NCBI RefSeq assembly: GCF_000003195.3
Contig: NC_012875.2
Location: forward strand, 15,224,387-15,288,386
Origin: Sorghum bicolor
Taxonomy: Eukaryota > Streptophyta > Magnoliopsida > Poales > Poaceae
DNA: 64,000 nucleotides
Direction: 5' to 3'
Both the position numbers and the translations under genes were made by a program. This document shows, piece after piece, positions 42,812-55,794 of the stretch (position 1 is its first letter; each line of letters begins with the position of its first letter). The notes beneath the pieces were generated by a model. It was not told where the DNA came from and made no database searches. It saw only the letters and a list, made by a program, of their open reading frames with translations.

Positions 42812-45800
42812 TATAGGCATTACCAGGAGCCGATCGACTTATCCGATAGGGACCCTCCCAATTGGGAGACCACTTCCCAAATTTTGAACTTTTAGTCCTG
42901 ATCGGTAAGATTAATTTCCACACTAAGTCTCCATCGGCAAACTCTTTAGCCTTTACTTTCTTATCATACAATCTGGCGACCCTCTTCTTATTCTCTTCTA
43001 TACTCACCAAGGCCTTTAACCGATGTCCTGCTAGATCATCTAACTCGTCTGTCATCAAAGTAGCATAATCATCGGCAGCCAATTGATCTTGAAAAGATAG
43101 TCGCCTAGATCCAGCCTTAATCTCCCAAGGTAACACCGCGTCATGCCCATACACCAATTGATAAGGTGAAACCTTGGTCGATCCATGACAAGCCATCCGG
43201 TATGACCACAAAGCTTCGTTCAACAATGTGTGCCACCTCCTAGGATTTTCCTTAATCTTTCGTTTGATAAGCTTGATAATCCCTTTGTTAGATACCTCGG
43301 CCTGCCCATTAGCTTGAGCATAGTAAGGAGAAGAATTTAATACCTTAATCCCCATACCGATTGCAAATTCATCAAACTCCCCCGATGTGAACATAGTGCC
43401 TTGATCGGTAGTAATTGTTTGAGGAATTCCAAATCGGTAAATGATGTGCTCTTTCACAAAATCAATCATATTGGCCGATGTAACTTTCTTCAAAGGAATA
43501 GCTTCAACCCATTTAGTGAAATAATCGGTGGCAATCAAGATAAACTTATGCCCTTTGCTAGATGGTGGATAAATCTGGCCGATCAAGTCAATAGCCCACC
43601 CTCGGAACGGCCAAGGTTTAATAATGGGATTCATGGCCGATGCAGGTGCTCTTTGAATATTGCCAAATTTCTGACATCCTTGACACCCCTTGAAATATTT
43701 AAAACAATCTTCAAGTATGGTCGGCCAATAATACCCATTCCTCCTAATCATCCACTTCATCTTAAAAGCCGACTGATGTGCTCCACATACCCCTTCATGG
43801 ATCTCTCCCATCAAACTCTTAGCTTCATCATTACCTAAGCATCTGAGAAGAACCCCATCAATAGTTCGATAATACAATTCATCTTCGAGGAGCACATACT
43901 TGGTTGCCTGAAACCGAACACGCCTTTCAACTTTCTTAGATGGATCCTTTAGATAATCGACAATTTCCTTTCTCCAATCATCGGCACCAATTGCCGATAT
44001 TGCATTAATCATAGGCTGATATCCTGAGGCATGCTGAGCCAACCGATTGGCCTCTTCATTATGCAATCGAGGAACATGCTCTAACCGGACATCCTTGAAT
44101 TCCTTCAACAGTTGCATACTCCTTTCATAATAAGTTATCAAGGCTCCACTTCGGCATTCATAGCTTCCAGCCAATTGATTTATAACTAGCATAGAATCCC
44201 CGAAGATCTCAACTGCATCAGCATGAACTTCCCTTAGCAATTCCAAACCCTTTATCAAAGCTTGATACTCAGCTTGATTATTTGTGGACGTGGCAACAAT
44301 CGGCAAGGAAAACTCATACTTCCTTCCCCGAGGGGAAATTAATACTATGTCGATTCCAGCCCCCTGGTCACATATGGATCCATCAAAGAAGAGCATCCAA
44401 GGTACAATTTCCAAAGCCCCCGCTGTACCACAATGTTGAATTACAAAATCGGCCATAATTTGTCCCTTAACCGCTTTAGCCGATTCATAACGCAGATCAA
44501 ATTCTGACAGCGCCAAAATCCAATTACCGATCCTGCCACTCATGATCGGCATAGACAGCATGTATCGGACCACATCATCTTTGGAAATAATCGTGCATTC
44601 GGCCGATAGCAAATAATGCCTTCACTTAGTACAGGAGAAGTACAAGCATAAGCACAGTTTCTCAATAGCTGAATACCTGGTCTCAGCATCAATTAACCTC
44701 CTACTTAAATAGTAAATCACACGTTCCTTCCCTTCAAATTCTTGAATTAAAGCCGAACCGATGACCATCCCATCGGTAGATAAATACAATCTGAAGGACT
44801 TCCCTTGCTGAGGTGGAATCAGAACTGGAGAACTTACCAAATAATTCTTGATTTCATCTAGGGCCAACTGTTGCTCTTTCCCCAAAACAAACTCTTGATC
44901 GGCTTTCAACTTAAGCAAAGGACTGAAAGCACGAATTTTACCAGACAAATTAGATATAAACCTCCTGATAAAATTTACCTTGCCGATCAAGGATTGGAGC
45001 TCAGTCTTGTTGGTAGGGGCAACTATTTTGTTGATAGCATCAATGGATCTTCGACTAATTTCAATCCCCCTTTGATTCACCATGAAACCAAGGAATTATC
45101 CTGCCGACACACCAAATGCACACTTATTGGGATTCATTTTCAAATCATGCTTCCTTGTGCATTCTAACACCTTTCGCAAATCGGCAAGATGCTTTGTAAA
45201 GTCTCCAGACTTAACCACAACATCATCAATATAAATTTCCACCAGCTTGCCGATGAACTCATGAAATATAAAATTCATGGCTCTCTGATAAGTAGCACCA
45301 GCATTCTTCAAGCCAAAGGTCATGACTATCCATTCAAACAACCCAACATGACTAGGACATCTAAATGCAGTCTTTGGAATATCTTCTTCAGCCATGAATA
45401 TTTGATTGTATCCTGCATTGCCATCCATAAAGCTAATAATCCGATGCCCAGCCGCAGCGTCAACTAGCAGATCGGCAACTGGCATTGGATAGCCATCCAT
45501 CGGTGTAGCTTTGTTAAGATTTCTAAAATCAATGCAGACCCGAAGCTTCCCATTCTTTTTGTAAACCGGAACAACATTGGAAATCCACTCGGCATACCGA
45601 CACTGCCGAATAAATTTGGCTTCAATAAGTTTGGTTATTTCGGCCTTAATATCAGGAAGAATATTAGGGTTACATCGGCGAGCTGGTTGTTGATGTGGCC
45701 GAAATCCAGACTTGATAGGCAACCGATGCTCAACAATTGATCGGTCCAAACCAGGCATCTCAGTATAATCCCAAGCAAAGCAATCTTTATATTCCTTTAA

Positions 45801-45953
45801 CAAATCGGTCAACTGTTGCTTACACTCAGAATTTAACTTAGCACTAATAAAAGTAGGTCTAGGCTTATCACCGCTACCTATATCTACTTCTACCAAATCA
45901 TCGGCCAATGTGAATCCCTGGCCTAATTTTCCATCATCGGCGAACCTATCCAT
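42792..45953 (-). pseudogene. pol: TAT-d pol: RT, dual RNase H, integrase, with two stops and 3' deletion
   Basis: Starts at the TAATG overlap with gag-pro as in TAT-a. RT (YIDDVVVKSGDF) is open to a TAA near 45096 (Gln in TAT-a) and a TGA occurs near 44622 in RNase H. The second RNase H (WMLFFDGSI) and integrase (AIDLIGQ, TTDQG, GQAEVSNKG) are open. The C terminus stops after WEGPYRI...AYILE, where the filler starts. The codon that is TAA in TAT-a pol is AAG here. Confidence 0.88.
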
Positions 45954-48900
45954 TAAAAACCTTCATCAGAACCGACTGCTTGGATCGGTGGAATTTCATA
46001 ATCGGCAACCTTGAGAAAATCCTTCTCCCAAACTTCTCCTGAAATACACCTAGTTCTTTCGTAGGTGTCTGCCTCTGCCGATGCAATAACATATGAAGAA
46101 TCTCCCGGGACAATTTCAATCTTGTCACCTACCCATTGAACCAAGCATTGGTGCATTGTAGACGGGATGCAACAATCGGCATAAATCCAATCTCTCCCCA
46201 ACAGTAAGTTATAAGCACCCTTTCCACTGATCACGAAGAAGGTTGTCGGCAAGGTTTTACTGCCGATGGTCAACTCAACGCATATGGCTCCCTTGACCGG
46301 AGACACGTTACCCTCAAAATCTTTGAGCATCATATCGGTCTTGGTCAAATCCTGATCTCCTTTTCCAAGCTTCCGATACACTTCATATGGCATGATATTG
46401 ATAGCAGCTCCACCATCAATTAAAATCTTGGTCATTGGCTGACCATCCACTCTTCCTTTGACAAACAGAGCCTTAAGATGCTGCCTTTCATCGTCGGCAG
46501 GCTTTTCAAAAATGGCGGTCATTGGATCCAGAGCCAACTGAGCTATTTGGTCGAAAAACTCCAACTCATCATCACTAGACGGCGCCAGGAATTCCATCGG
46601 CAACATAAATACCATGTTGATGTCTGCCGATGGCCCTTTCCGCTTAGGATCTGATTGCTAATCCCTAGATTGGCCAGAGTTCTCGCCCTTGCTTAATTCC
46701 TCTCGCCTCTCGCGCTACAGTCTCCTCTTCTGTGTCCTAGTCAACCCCTCTGGACACCAGGGAGGAAGTTGCTGCTACCTTACTGATGGGCGATGACTTT
46801 CCCTTGACTCCATCCGATAGGTATTGGCGTCCCTACAGAAAATGAACTCTTCGGGAACCCGTGCATTAGCCATCTCTTCAAGTTCTTCCTGGTTCCTGGG
46901 AAAATATTGAACACGCTCGCCAAGCCTGTCATGCACACTGAGCCTGCCCCCCAGCCGATCATGAACAGATGCTCTCCCCCTAATTGGCCCATTAAATCGC
47001 CGATCACCATCGGGATAGCGCCGATCGGATCTGTCATACCGATCATAACCGTGGCACTCAGGACAATCTCTGACAGTAGGAAGCTTGATATTTTCCTCCC
47101 AGCAATGGATGAAGAACGGACAATTCCAGTGATCTCTGTGCTGATTCCACTCTTGTCGGCGTCTTTCTTCCTCCTGATGGTATTCTTCCTGCTGGCGCCG
47201 GTACTGATCCTCGCGTTGCTGCCAAGTCTCCCGTGGCCTTCTATGAGTTATTACAATACCGGATCGGGGAGGCTTTCCTGAGTTAGTTCCCTCCTTGATT
47301 AAGCCTTTTCCCTTGGCATTGGCAGTAGTGATTTGATGCTGAGGATCCATCGATGCAATCCTTTCAGCTGCTTCCGATGCTAAGACTTTGGCCTTTCCCT
47401 TAGCATTGAGCATGTTTGTTGGGAAAGGATGCTGATCAATCTTCATCGGCTTCTGAGCTTTAAAGCTATCGAATTTGATCCTTCTAGATTCTATAGCCGA
47501 TTGTAACTGTTGTCTAAAAACTTTGCACTCATTAGTGCTGTGAGAAGTAGCATTGTGCCACTTGCAATATTTCATCCTTTTCAATTCTTCAGCCGATGGG
47601 ATCACATGATTAGGTGACAGCTTGATCTGACCTTCCTGAAGTAGAAAGTCAAATATCCTATCGGCTTTAGTGATATCGAATGTGAACTTCTCTGGCTCTT
47701 TATGCCCAAAAGGACAAGACATCGGCTTCTTTTTTTTTACCCATTCTGCCAAGCCGATGACTGGTTCTTCATCGGAATCCGAGCTTGCCGCTTCATCCAC
47801 AAATGATACCTTTTTATTCCAGGCTCTCTTGGGCTCAAAAGGCTTGATATCTTGATCAGAAATCCTCTGCACCAAATGACTTAAGCTTTCGAACTCCTGA
47901 GATGCATATTTGTCCCTGATGTGTGGCAACAAACCATGGAAAGCCAAATCGGCTGCTGCCGATCATCCAGAACCAGACTATAGCATTTGTTCTTAACTTC
48001 CTGTACCCTCTGCACAAAACTTTCAACCGATTCATTATTGCGTTGCTTCAATTTGACCAAATCGGTGATCTTCTTCTCATGGACCCCAGAAAAGAAGTAT
48101 TTGTGGAATTGTTTCTCTAGATCGGCCCAAGTAATCACGGAGTTGGGAGGTAATGATATAAACCAAGTGAAAGCCGATCCGGACAATGACGACGAGAACA
48201 AGTGAACTCTCAACTCATCCCTATTAGCAGCTTCTCCACACTGGATAATGAACCTATTGACGTGCTCCATGGTCGATGTATCGTCCTGTCCAGAAAACTT
48301 AGTAAAATCTGGCACTTTGTACCGATTTGGAAGTGGGATCAAATCATATGCAGGAGGATACGGTGTCCGATAAGAGTAAGTGTTGACTTTGGGTTTTATC
48401 CCAAATTGGTCTCTCATTACTTCAGCAATCTTATCTGCCCAATAAGCATTGACATCTTGCCGATGAGGCGGTTGCGGATCTGGCACCTCCTGGTAAGCTT
48501 CCACGTGTCTGTGCGGTGCGCGATCTGCATGGAACATTGGATTAATCATTTGGCCCCCCATCTGCTGACCACCAAACTATTGCCCACCAATCTGCTGTCC
48601 GCCGACCCGCTGCCCAAGATTCATTGACTGGTTGGGCATTCCCTGATTCTGGAACCTAGGGTAGATCTGGCCTTGCTGAAATCCGGTAGCCTGATGATTC
48701 TGTTGGGGCATTTGCGAAAAGACTTGCTGCCCAAGCCATCCATTATTAGCATTCATCGGCATAGGTCCTGCCGATGACTGGTAATTGGGTATCATCATTG
48801 AATTGACATACCCTGGCTGAGTCATAAACCTCTGTTGCATCAGCATTGAATCTGCCGATGCGTTAGGCATCTGGAACGTTGGAGCTTGAGAATTCCCATT

Positions 48901-49611
48901 GTAAGGCCTTGCAGTAGTATTTGTAGTATACTGGGGACTCTGATTCATCGGCATATTTGGAGGTGCCGATGCCATAGGAGCCTTGCCTCTCATATCCGCT
49001 GCCTGAGATGTGCCAGGTGTCTTCAAGTATTCCGGGGGCATACCGAAACCCCACCCGTTATGAGGAGGGACTGGTCCTGACATTGCCGATGCCAATAGAT
49101 CTGTAGTGAGCTTGATCTGTTCATCTGAAGTCGGTGGATTAGTTGTCATCGGCGTAGACTGTGCATTAGTGACTCCTAACGTGCTTGGAGGAACAGGAAT
49201 TTCCGTGCCCGCAGCGGCTGTAGCAGCCGATGGAGCTGTGACCACTGGTGATCCCGGCTGATGATGAGAAGGGCCCACATAATTTGGTGGCAACTGTCCT
49301 TCCTTGAAAGTTCTAGCCACGGCATTGAAAACCGTATTGGACAGCACACCAGCTTGGTTGATCAAGGCACGGTTGATAGCACTATCGACCACGTCTTGGA
49401 GTTTACCAGGATTGGCTTCAAAAGTAACCTGCCGAGGCATCGACAGCGCGTCCTTCTGGATCACCTCGCCACTCCTGTTCATGCTGAAGGACCTCAGGCA
49501 TTGTTGCTTGTAATCCTCCATGGCTTTGGCAATAGCTTGCTTCTGCTCATCCTTGAGATTGGCTTCCGTCACAGGGATGACATTCTCCTGATCAAACTCA
49601 GTAGTTGACAT
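45953..49611 (-). pseudogene. gag-pro: TAT-d gag-protease, several stops and a frameshift
   Basis: ATG at 49611 (MSTTEFDQENVIPVTEANL). Lesions: TAG near 48577, a 1-bp deletion near 47960, a TAG/TGA cluster from 46775 to about 46650. The protease segment from 46615 (MVFMLPMEFLAPSSDDELEF, LIDGGAAINIMPYEVY) is open to the TAATG junction. Domain order equals TAT-a. Confidence 0.87.
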
Positions 49612-49633
49612 GTCGATCTTGATCTTGAATCTG

Positions 49634-49651
49634 GTCCCACCAGGCGTGCTA
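49634..49651 (-). other. TAT-d primer binding site
   Basis: Minus strand TAGCACGCCTGGTGGGAC, two mismatches to the TAT-a site. Confidence 0.55.
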
Positions 49652-49658
49652 AAAGATG

Positions 49659-50354
49659 TGTTGATGCAAAAGCTGATCTGCAAACACAAAGGGCTAATAC
49701 CCGATTTAAACGTTAGGGCGTGCCAGCCGATTTGACCTTACTATTGGCAAATGTGGTAACTCGAATACTTTGGTCCCGACAACAGCGATGCGCCCGGATG
49801 TCATGGCCAAGAGGTATTCACACGGAACTTGAGAATACGCCGAGCTTAAGTCGACGAACTCCTAAGAACTCGTAAGGAAAAAGGAAAATATGACGAAGTC
49901 GTCGAAAAAGTAGATGCTGGAATATGAGTAAAAACTTGTGTTTGATTGATTGATAGATGTCTGTTTACAAAGCCTCAGGGTCTACATTTATACCCTGCTC
50001 GCAGAGCTACAACCAGACACGACTAGAATTCGAATTCCAAATTAAACAGAATCCGTTATACAAAACGATCTAAATAACTAAGGAAAACATAAAACTATCC
50101 TCCCGTGACAAACTGGAACACCTCCACAAGCCGATCGGCAACCATCAGGTTCTTCCTCTGCATCATCGGCAGACTCCCTTGTTGTAGCCATCGGCACAAA
50201 CACATCACCACCTATGGACTTGGTGACGTTCAACCGTCCCTCCATCGGCAACCATCCTCATCGGCAGCTTATCCTGTAGACCAAGCACTGCCGTCTTGTC
50301 TTGCCGACCTGCACTCTACCGATCACGGACACGTGCCCAAAAACAGTGTCAACA
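49659..50354 (-). repeat. TAT-d 5' LTR, 696 bp
   Basis: Same ends as the copy at 39039-39734. The right flank is atact (50355-50359). Confidence 0.94.
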
Positions 50355-50359
50355 ATACT

Positions 50360-51278
50360 AATCACACTACTTCATCTCCACTTGAGTAGATCTCTATAAA
50401 TGCTCTCATGCTACCTTTATTTGCTTTAGTATATGTCTAGATTTGGAGTAGTTTCATTTATCTCTTAAATAAGCATGGTGCTTAGTTTAGGAATGATGAT
50501 CTTACTTCCAAGGGATTTTAAATTAAGCATGGTGCTTAGGTTAAAATGCCCTCCTAAATCAAATTAGACATGGTGTCTAGGTTGATTTTTGAGCCGATAG
50601 TATGCTATAGTAGATATTGGATATTTTGTTGGACTAACCCCTGCAGGAAAACTTTCAATATCGACCTGAGAAGTCCTGAGATAAACTCACATTTGAGACA
50701 AAGAGAGAGACACATCAAGTTTAACAATTTACACAAGGAAGACATAGTTCATAACAGATGATCCATGGAGGGTGCCACAAACACGATGCACAACCGCTAA
50801 GAAAGGAAAGCTTCCACAAGGTGATACTATACCATCACTCTTCAAGTAACACCTTAAGGTACTTGACTATCACTTTTATAAGCTTCTCCTTGGTTTTGGT
50901 GTTCATATGAATAAAAGAGACAAACATGTATGATTGACAGCTCTAGGTTAACCAACCCAATCGATTCAACATGTTTAGTCCTCCCACTTTTGTGATCCCA
51001 CACTCCTAATCATATGAGCTAAAATGTTACACATTCAATCTTTGAGAGATATAAAGAAAAAGACATATACATAGATAGATTATCTTTCCATAAGGTTGAG
51101 CGATCTGATCTGACATATGTTATAAGTGCTACACTCATGAACTTATCAAACATCAACTTTGTCTTGCTCACTATGCTTAAGGTTAGAGAAGAACAAATAC
51201 ACTTTTGGTTCTATTGGTGTTTTCCACCAACAGGGCCCATGCACTTGATCTCTGCCTTGTCTCTATGAGCAGGTACAC
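50360..51278 (+). other. ATH-7 non-coding region after TAT-d
   Basis: AT-rich with TAAGCATGGTGCTTA palindromes, no gene. Near 50985-51005 it shows the uninterrupted sequence into which ATH-2 inserted in ATH-3. Confidence 0.6.
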
Positions 51279-51482
51279 TTGGTGCAAAACATGGTGGAGT
51301 TTTACAACTCCCAGACTCCACCAAGTGAAGAACCTAGATCTACGAGCACAAACACACTGAGCAAGATACTGCCAACGCCGCACTTCGAACTGCTGGGCAA
51401 ACGAAGAACATGGGTAACACCGTATCAAGAGGTACAGACGTCAAGGTCCACACCTGAATCAAATGACACACTAGAAGAATGA
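51279..51482 (+). CDS. Small conserved ORF in ATH-7 3' region, unknown function
   Basis: 67 residues, MVQNMVEFYNSQTPPSEEPR onward; homologue of 24431-24622. No recognisable family. Both copies could be fossil coding sequence rather than active genes. Confidence 0.35.
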   Translation: MVQNMVEFYNSQTPPSEEPRSTSTNTLSKILPTPHFELLGKRRTWVTPYQEVQTSRSTPESNDTLEE

Positions 51483-51949
51483 ACACGGTGAGAAGTCTTG
51501 TTCAGAAGACTTAAAACATTGAACCCTCGCCGAAAGGTAAAATCGGTAGTTATGCATATTTATCCTTTCTGCATTCCCTTTTCCCTTTAATTACCTACTT
51601 TCCTTAAATGGCTTGTTAGTTAGTCATGCTATTTTGAAAAGAAAATAAAAATGTTAAAAATAGTAAGCCCCATGTGAGTATGCTCGTAGCATAAAACCCA
51701 TAAGCACATTCACTGTGGTGGCGTAAAAATAAACTAAATATATTCCTGTTCTATAGAAATGAAAATATAAAAATAAATTTATGATCCTACAAAAGAGAGT
51801 AATATTTATTAGAGGAAGCTCAACATGATAAAGGCAAAGAGATTTTATGCTAACACTTAACCAGTTCCACAAAGCTTTGTTGTCTATTTGAGCTCCACAG
51901 AATTCAAGGATCAAAGAAGACTAGTAGATGGAGGACATCCTAATCGCTG
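51483..51949 (+). other. ATH-7 3' non-coding region, part 1
   Basis: No gene; aligns with ATH-4 24623-25085. Ends at the solo LTR target copy cgctg (51945-51949). Confidence 0.6.
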
Positions 51950-53463
51950 TGTTGACACTAGCTAACACCACTTAGATACTAGGTTGTCATCCCCAGCATG
52001 GTGCCAGAGTGTACAAAGGTATTTATAAATGTAAAGGCTCTCTAGAAAATAATCTATTCTATCCGCAAGCGCACAGATAAAACACCTCATTGTAGCATTT
52101 CACCAGGATAAGTATTCCAGGTATCGTTATTTATAATTTTGCTCAAGGGATCTAAAGAATGTGAAATTAAATCAAGGGGCAAAATCTATCAAGGCATAGA
52201 CTAGAGATAAACTTGCAAGAACATGATTACTAATGAGAAACTCGTCACACAGTCACTTACTTTAGCAGGGGGTAAACCATAAAGATAATGATAATAAAGT
52301 ATAAGTTCATGGGTAGATGACACAGCGATTAGAAAATAGACTACTCCTCATATATGTAGGTGATGTCAGATTAGCTAGAGAATGGATTCTAAGTTATCTA
52401 CTAACTACTAAGTCATAATCTACTCTAGTTATCTACAAGATCATATATAGCATAAAAGACTCTTCATTCATGTATAAGGAACATTGATAAAGTAAATCAG
52501 AGCATCGCATGACTTACTCCACAATACCAGTTCTGCCTGTCCTATCAACGGAGGGTGGACTATATAAGAATCAACGAAGCTGTCACTATCGCGAACTACC
52601 ACACGACCCGGCCAATAGGATACATTTGCAGATAAATAACATCTAAGCACCACGCTCACATGTGATCTATCACCTAACTCCCTCGCGTCAAGAGCTAAGC
52701 GCTTTGCAAACTTATACATAAACTCATTATCAATTAGAACTATATCAAATATAGAACTAGAGCAAACTAAAAACATAATAATTAGAGACATAATGCAATT
52801 AGAACAAAGAATTAGAGAAAGATATGAATAATACCAATCTTTATTACCGAAGATCCGAATCCAGAGCGTAGTGCTCTACTTCTCTAATTGCTATCTAATC
52901 AAACCTCTAAACTTGAAGGATTAGGGAGTAGCTAATTCTAATTCTCTATGGGAGAGAAGCTCTAAACCCTAACTTTGATGGCTACCTCTGAATAATGATT
53001 TCTCCTCCTCTCCTCCAGGGGCTAGGGGGTCTGGTTTTATAGTCCCCTCAAGTGAACGTGAGCCATTGGATCAAACCGACATAGATTGTATGGTTTAGAT
53101 TGATCCTTTAGGTCGGTGGAGCGTTGTCCCAAGAGAGAGTCCTGATCCAACTCCTGGCCAAGGCGGGCGCCCAAGGGGGGTGGGCGGGCGCCCTGCCCCC
53201 GAGCCCGATTCCCTTCTCGTTCGTTCCCGTGGCTTCTGGACCCTTGTAGATTGAGGAAAATTGCACGGCACGTAATTATCTCGTTGTAAACATGACATTT
53301 GGGCCTTCTCTCCATATTCTCTGATAACCCCCTGCAGAAATAGATAAACACCAAAGCTCGTGGAATTCTGTCAGATAAAACCCTAATTCTAGATGTTTGT
53401 TTCATATTGATCCTTTTCCATGTTTATTTGATTATTAATTTTAGTACTTAAGGACCGTCAACA
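51950..53463 (-). repeat. ATH-8: solo Athila-type LTR, 1514 bp, target duplication cgctg
   Basis: Minus-strand LTR with both ends (TGTTGACGGTCC at 53463; ...GTGTCAACA at 51950) directly flanked by cgctg at 51945-51949 and 53464-53468 and no internal sequence. ATH-4 has the empty site (ATCGCTGTCAGGGTGCTG near 25085). Confidence 0.92.
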
Positions 53464-53468
53464 CGCTG

Positions 53469-53682
53469 TCAGGGTGCTGATGACATTCAAATACACCTCC
53501 GCCACCTGCTAGCTACATCAGAAGAAATTACGTCAAAATCCAGCTTGGGGGAGAGCACCCCCATTTATCCAGCTAAGTGTTTCTACTCGCGTTTATACTT
53601 TACTCAAATAATAAAAAGATGCATAATCTTAAAAACCCAAATAAAGATTTTATGCTTATATATATATATATCTTTTCTTAGT
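53469..53682 (+). other. ATH-7 3' non-coding region, part 2, truncated
   Basis: Purine tract AGCTTGGGGGAGAG (53542-53555), short (TA)n, and loss of homology after CTTAGTTTG at about 53682. Confidence 0.65.
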
Positions 53683-54075
53683 TTGAAGGGGACGACTTCC
53701 CAATCATCGTGGAACTTCTCGGCCATTGGAGCAGCGAGGAACTAAACAAGCTCTAATTGAAGAAAAAGAGAAGGCTTGGTGGATTGGTGTTTGAAACTGA
53801 TGTCAGGGGTCTGTTTATATAGGGGTCAAAAAGTGCCTCTAGGAGTTGTTCTGTTTGCTCCCGTCGATGTGCGTGAGAAAACTTTCCATCTGAGGGATTA
53901 TTCGGATTACCATAAGTGCATTTTCCATAACAGAGAAAATCAGGACCGAGGGGGAACAGGAGCTGGGCGCCCGCCCACCTGATCTGGGCGCCCGCCCTCT
54001 CTCTAGCTCCTCTGTGGGTCCGCTTCCTCGAGCGTGTTTCTAGATGCAAAACTATTTAGGAAAATATATGTATGA
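53683..54075. other. Unassigned fragment, LTR-like
   Basis: Not matched to other parts of the window. Minus strand shows CCTATATAAACAGACCCC (TATA-like, near 53815) and two GGGCGCCCGCCC motifs (53968-53998) as in Athila LTRs, so it may be part of another LTR family. No gene. Confidence 0.4.
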
Positions 54076-55244
54076 CCCGAAATCTGGTGTCCGGATCTTC
54101 ATAAGGCATCCATGCTCGCTGTTCTCTGGTCAGGCCTTCGTACAGGGTCTGAAAGAATCGGCTAACCTGGTCTGCGTTACCACCTATACCAGGTAAAACT
54201 ATGGCAGCCTCACCAAAGTTCAGAGGAGGACGAGTTGCCGATTCTTCTTCATCCAATTCATAATCCTCGGCTATGTCCCTAGTGAAGCGTTGTGCGAAGA
54301 GGTCGAACTCAAGACGCTTGTGCATATGGAGGCTAAGCCACATATTGATGAACCACCAGGGACCCCCTAAGTTGCCGATGGGTTGGCCGAGCAAGAGTTT
54401 TCTGGCTACTTGATGGAGGAGGTGGTAAGCCGAGCCGAGCAAGTATCGGCCGAGGGGAAATCGGCCACCATTAGCTAATCTTTCTGCTGCTGCTAAGTAG
54501 ACAGAAGTTGGTCCTTCCGATCGGCCACAAAATACAAATTTGTCCAGCCACTTGTTCAGGAAGGTGGTTTGTTCCTTTATGTTGACAGGCCCTATCCTAC
54601 GGTATTTCTGGATGTACCCAGACCAACCGCCGATAGAGCGGGTTTCCACTTTAGCACTAGGTCTGGTGTCAAATATGTGACTACTATCTGCAGTGGATAC
54701 ATCTAAGCCGGTGAGCATGAGCACATCGGCAAGAGTGGGACAAGCAGGGCCATGGCCGAAAACAAAAGCATTAAGTGTGTCTGACCAGAAATATGATGCA
54801 GCAATCAGTAGTGATTCATTCCTATGCATATCGGCAAGAGATAGTCTAATGCACTGGTCCAGTTTTCTCTCGCCCCATTGAACTTCATTTGAATGGCTGA
54901 CTCTCAAGAACCAATCCTTCCATCCCTTGGTAGGACTGAGCCAAGAGCGGAAGGTATCTTTCCATAGATCTAGAGAAAAGTTCTCCGCTCTAAAGGGGAT
55001 TCTGTTTGTCTCTGCGTTGATCAGATCGGTAGGATCTAGGTTCCCTAGTGGACCGAGACATTGGAGGTGTGGTTGATCGGTAGGGATGACAATTCTATTG
55101 GACAGATCCTAATAGTTTTTGGGGGCAAAAAGAAGAACAAAAAAAGGGGGTATTCATTAAGATGAACTGCGGATGAACAGGAGTGCAGTAAAAATACAAG
55201 AGAGAAGTAGAACTGACCTCAAGCACGATGAAGTTGACGGCCAT
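54076..55244 (-). pseudogene. TAT-e PMD gene, 5' exons only
   Basis: Exon 1 55244-55218, intron with GT-AG ends, exon 2 from 55108, open through the PMD core (FGHGPACPTLADVLMLTGLD, GGPWWFINMWLSLHMHKRL) to ERAWMPYEDPDT, then truncated. No stop seen before the truncation. Confidence 0.8.
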
Positions 55245-55387
55245 CTCCTAGTAGGGGAGAAGATTGAGAACTTGGGGGTTGAGGTTCTTGTTGAAGTTCT
55301 CGGAGCTCTCGAACAGCGCCGCCGCCAGAAGAGCAGAGTTGGGGCTGTAGAATGATGTGATGGAGAAGGAGTACCCGAGAAGGAACT

Positions 55388-55395
55388 ATTTATAG
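55388..55395 (-). promoter_or_regulatory. TATA box of TAT-e PMD gene
   Basis: CCTATAAATAG on the minus strand, same distance from ATG as in the other two copies. Confidence 0.68.
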
Positions 55396-55570
55396 GACAA
55401 AACGGGCAAGGGCAAATCTGACTTATCTCTTCGCCGTATCCGTGAAATCCGAGGATACTCAGGTGGATATGGTAAATGTTCGCACGATAATCAAGGGATT
55501 GCGCAGGTGATTTGACAGGAAGCGGTCATAATCTGGACATATTTCACTGTGCGGGATTTCCTGGTCGGTC

Positions 55571-55606
55571 CATCGACAGTTCCTTCTAACGGTAATATTG
55601 CCGATG
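55571..55606. promoter_or_regulatory. 36-bp palindromic module of TAT-e (single copy)
   Basis: CATCGACA-N8-TAACGGT-N5-TGCCGATG, one mismatch in the left arm, spacing identical to the TAT-a modules. Confidence 0.68.
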
Positions 55607-55794
55607 GGCGAATAAAGTGGAGATGTCCAGTTTGGGAGGTTGAGGAATTCGAGGGATCTGCGGAAGAATCGGGCCAGAGTTGTTCAATTTCAACGGTCGG
55701 TTACCAAATTGAGAGGATTAATTGCGGAAAGGCATCATTACTGCAGAGAATTTCGAAGCATTAATGATTTTATACTCCGAAATTGGGGGGCATG

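Larger units (their letters stand above)
39039..50354 (-). mobile_element. TAT-d: complete-ended but defective Tat element with antisense PMD pseudogene
   Basis: Both LTRs are 696 bp and differ at about 16 positions by my count (2.3%), bracketed by atact duplications. Minus-strand order: LTR, gag (broken), protease, pol (broken and 3' deleted), antisense gene (plus strand, broken), LTR. Compared with TAT-a, the end of pol and exons 5-6 of the antisense gene are deleted and replaced by a short telomere-like filler. Confidence 0.93.
35753..53682 (+). mobile_element. ATH-7: gag-only Athila-lineage element in ATH-6 RT, 3' truncated
   Basis: 5' LTR 35753-37071 (left flank ctggg), primer site, gag 37266-38629, then non-coding sequence interrupted by TAT-d (39039-50354) and a solo LTR (51950-53463). 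It stops at about 53682 inside the region after the second purine tract; no 3' LTR is found. Same organisation as ATH-4. Confidence 0.83.
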
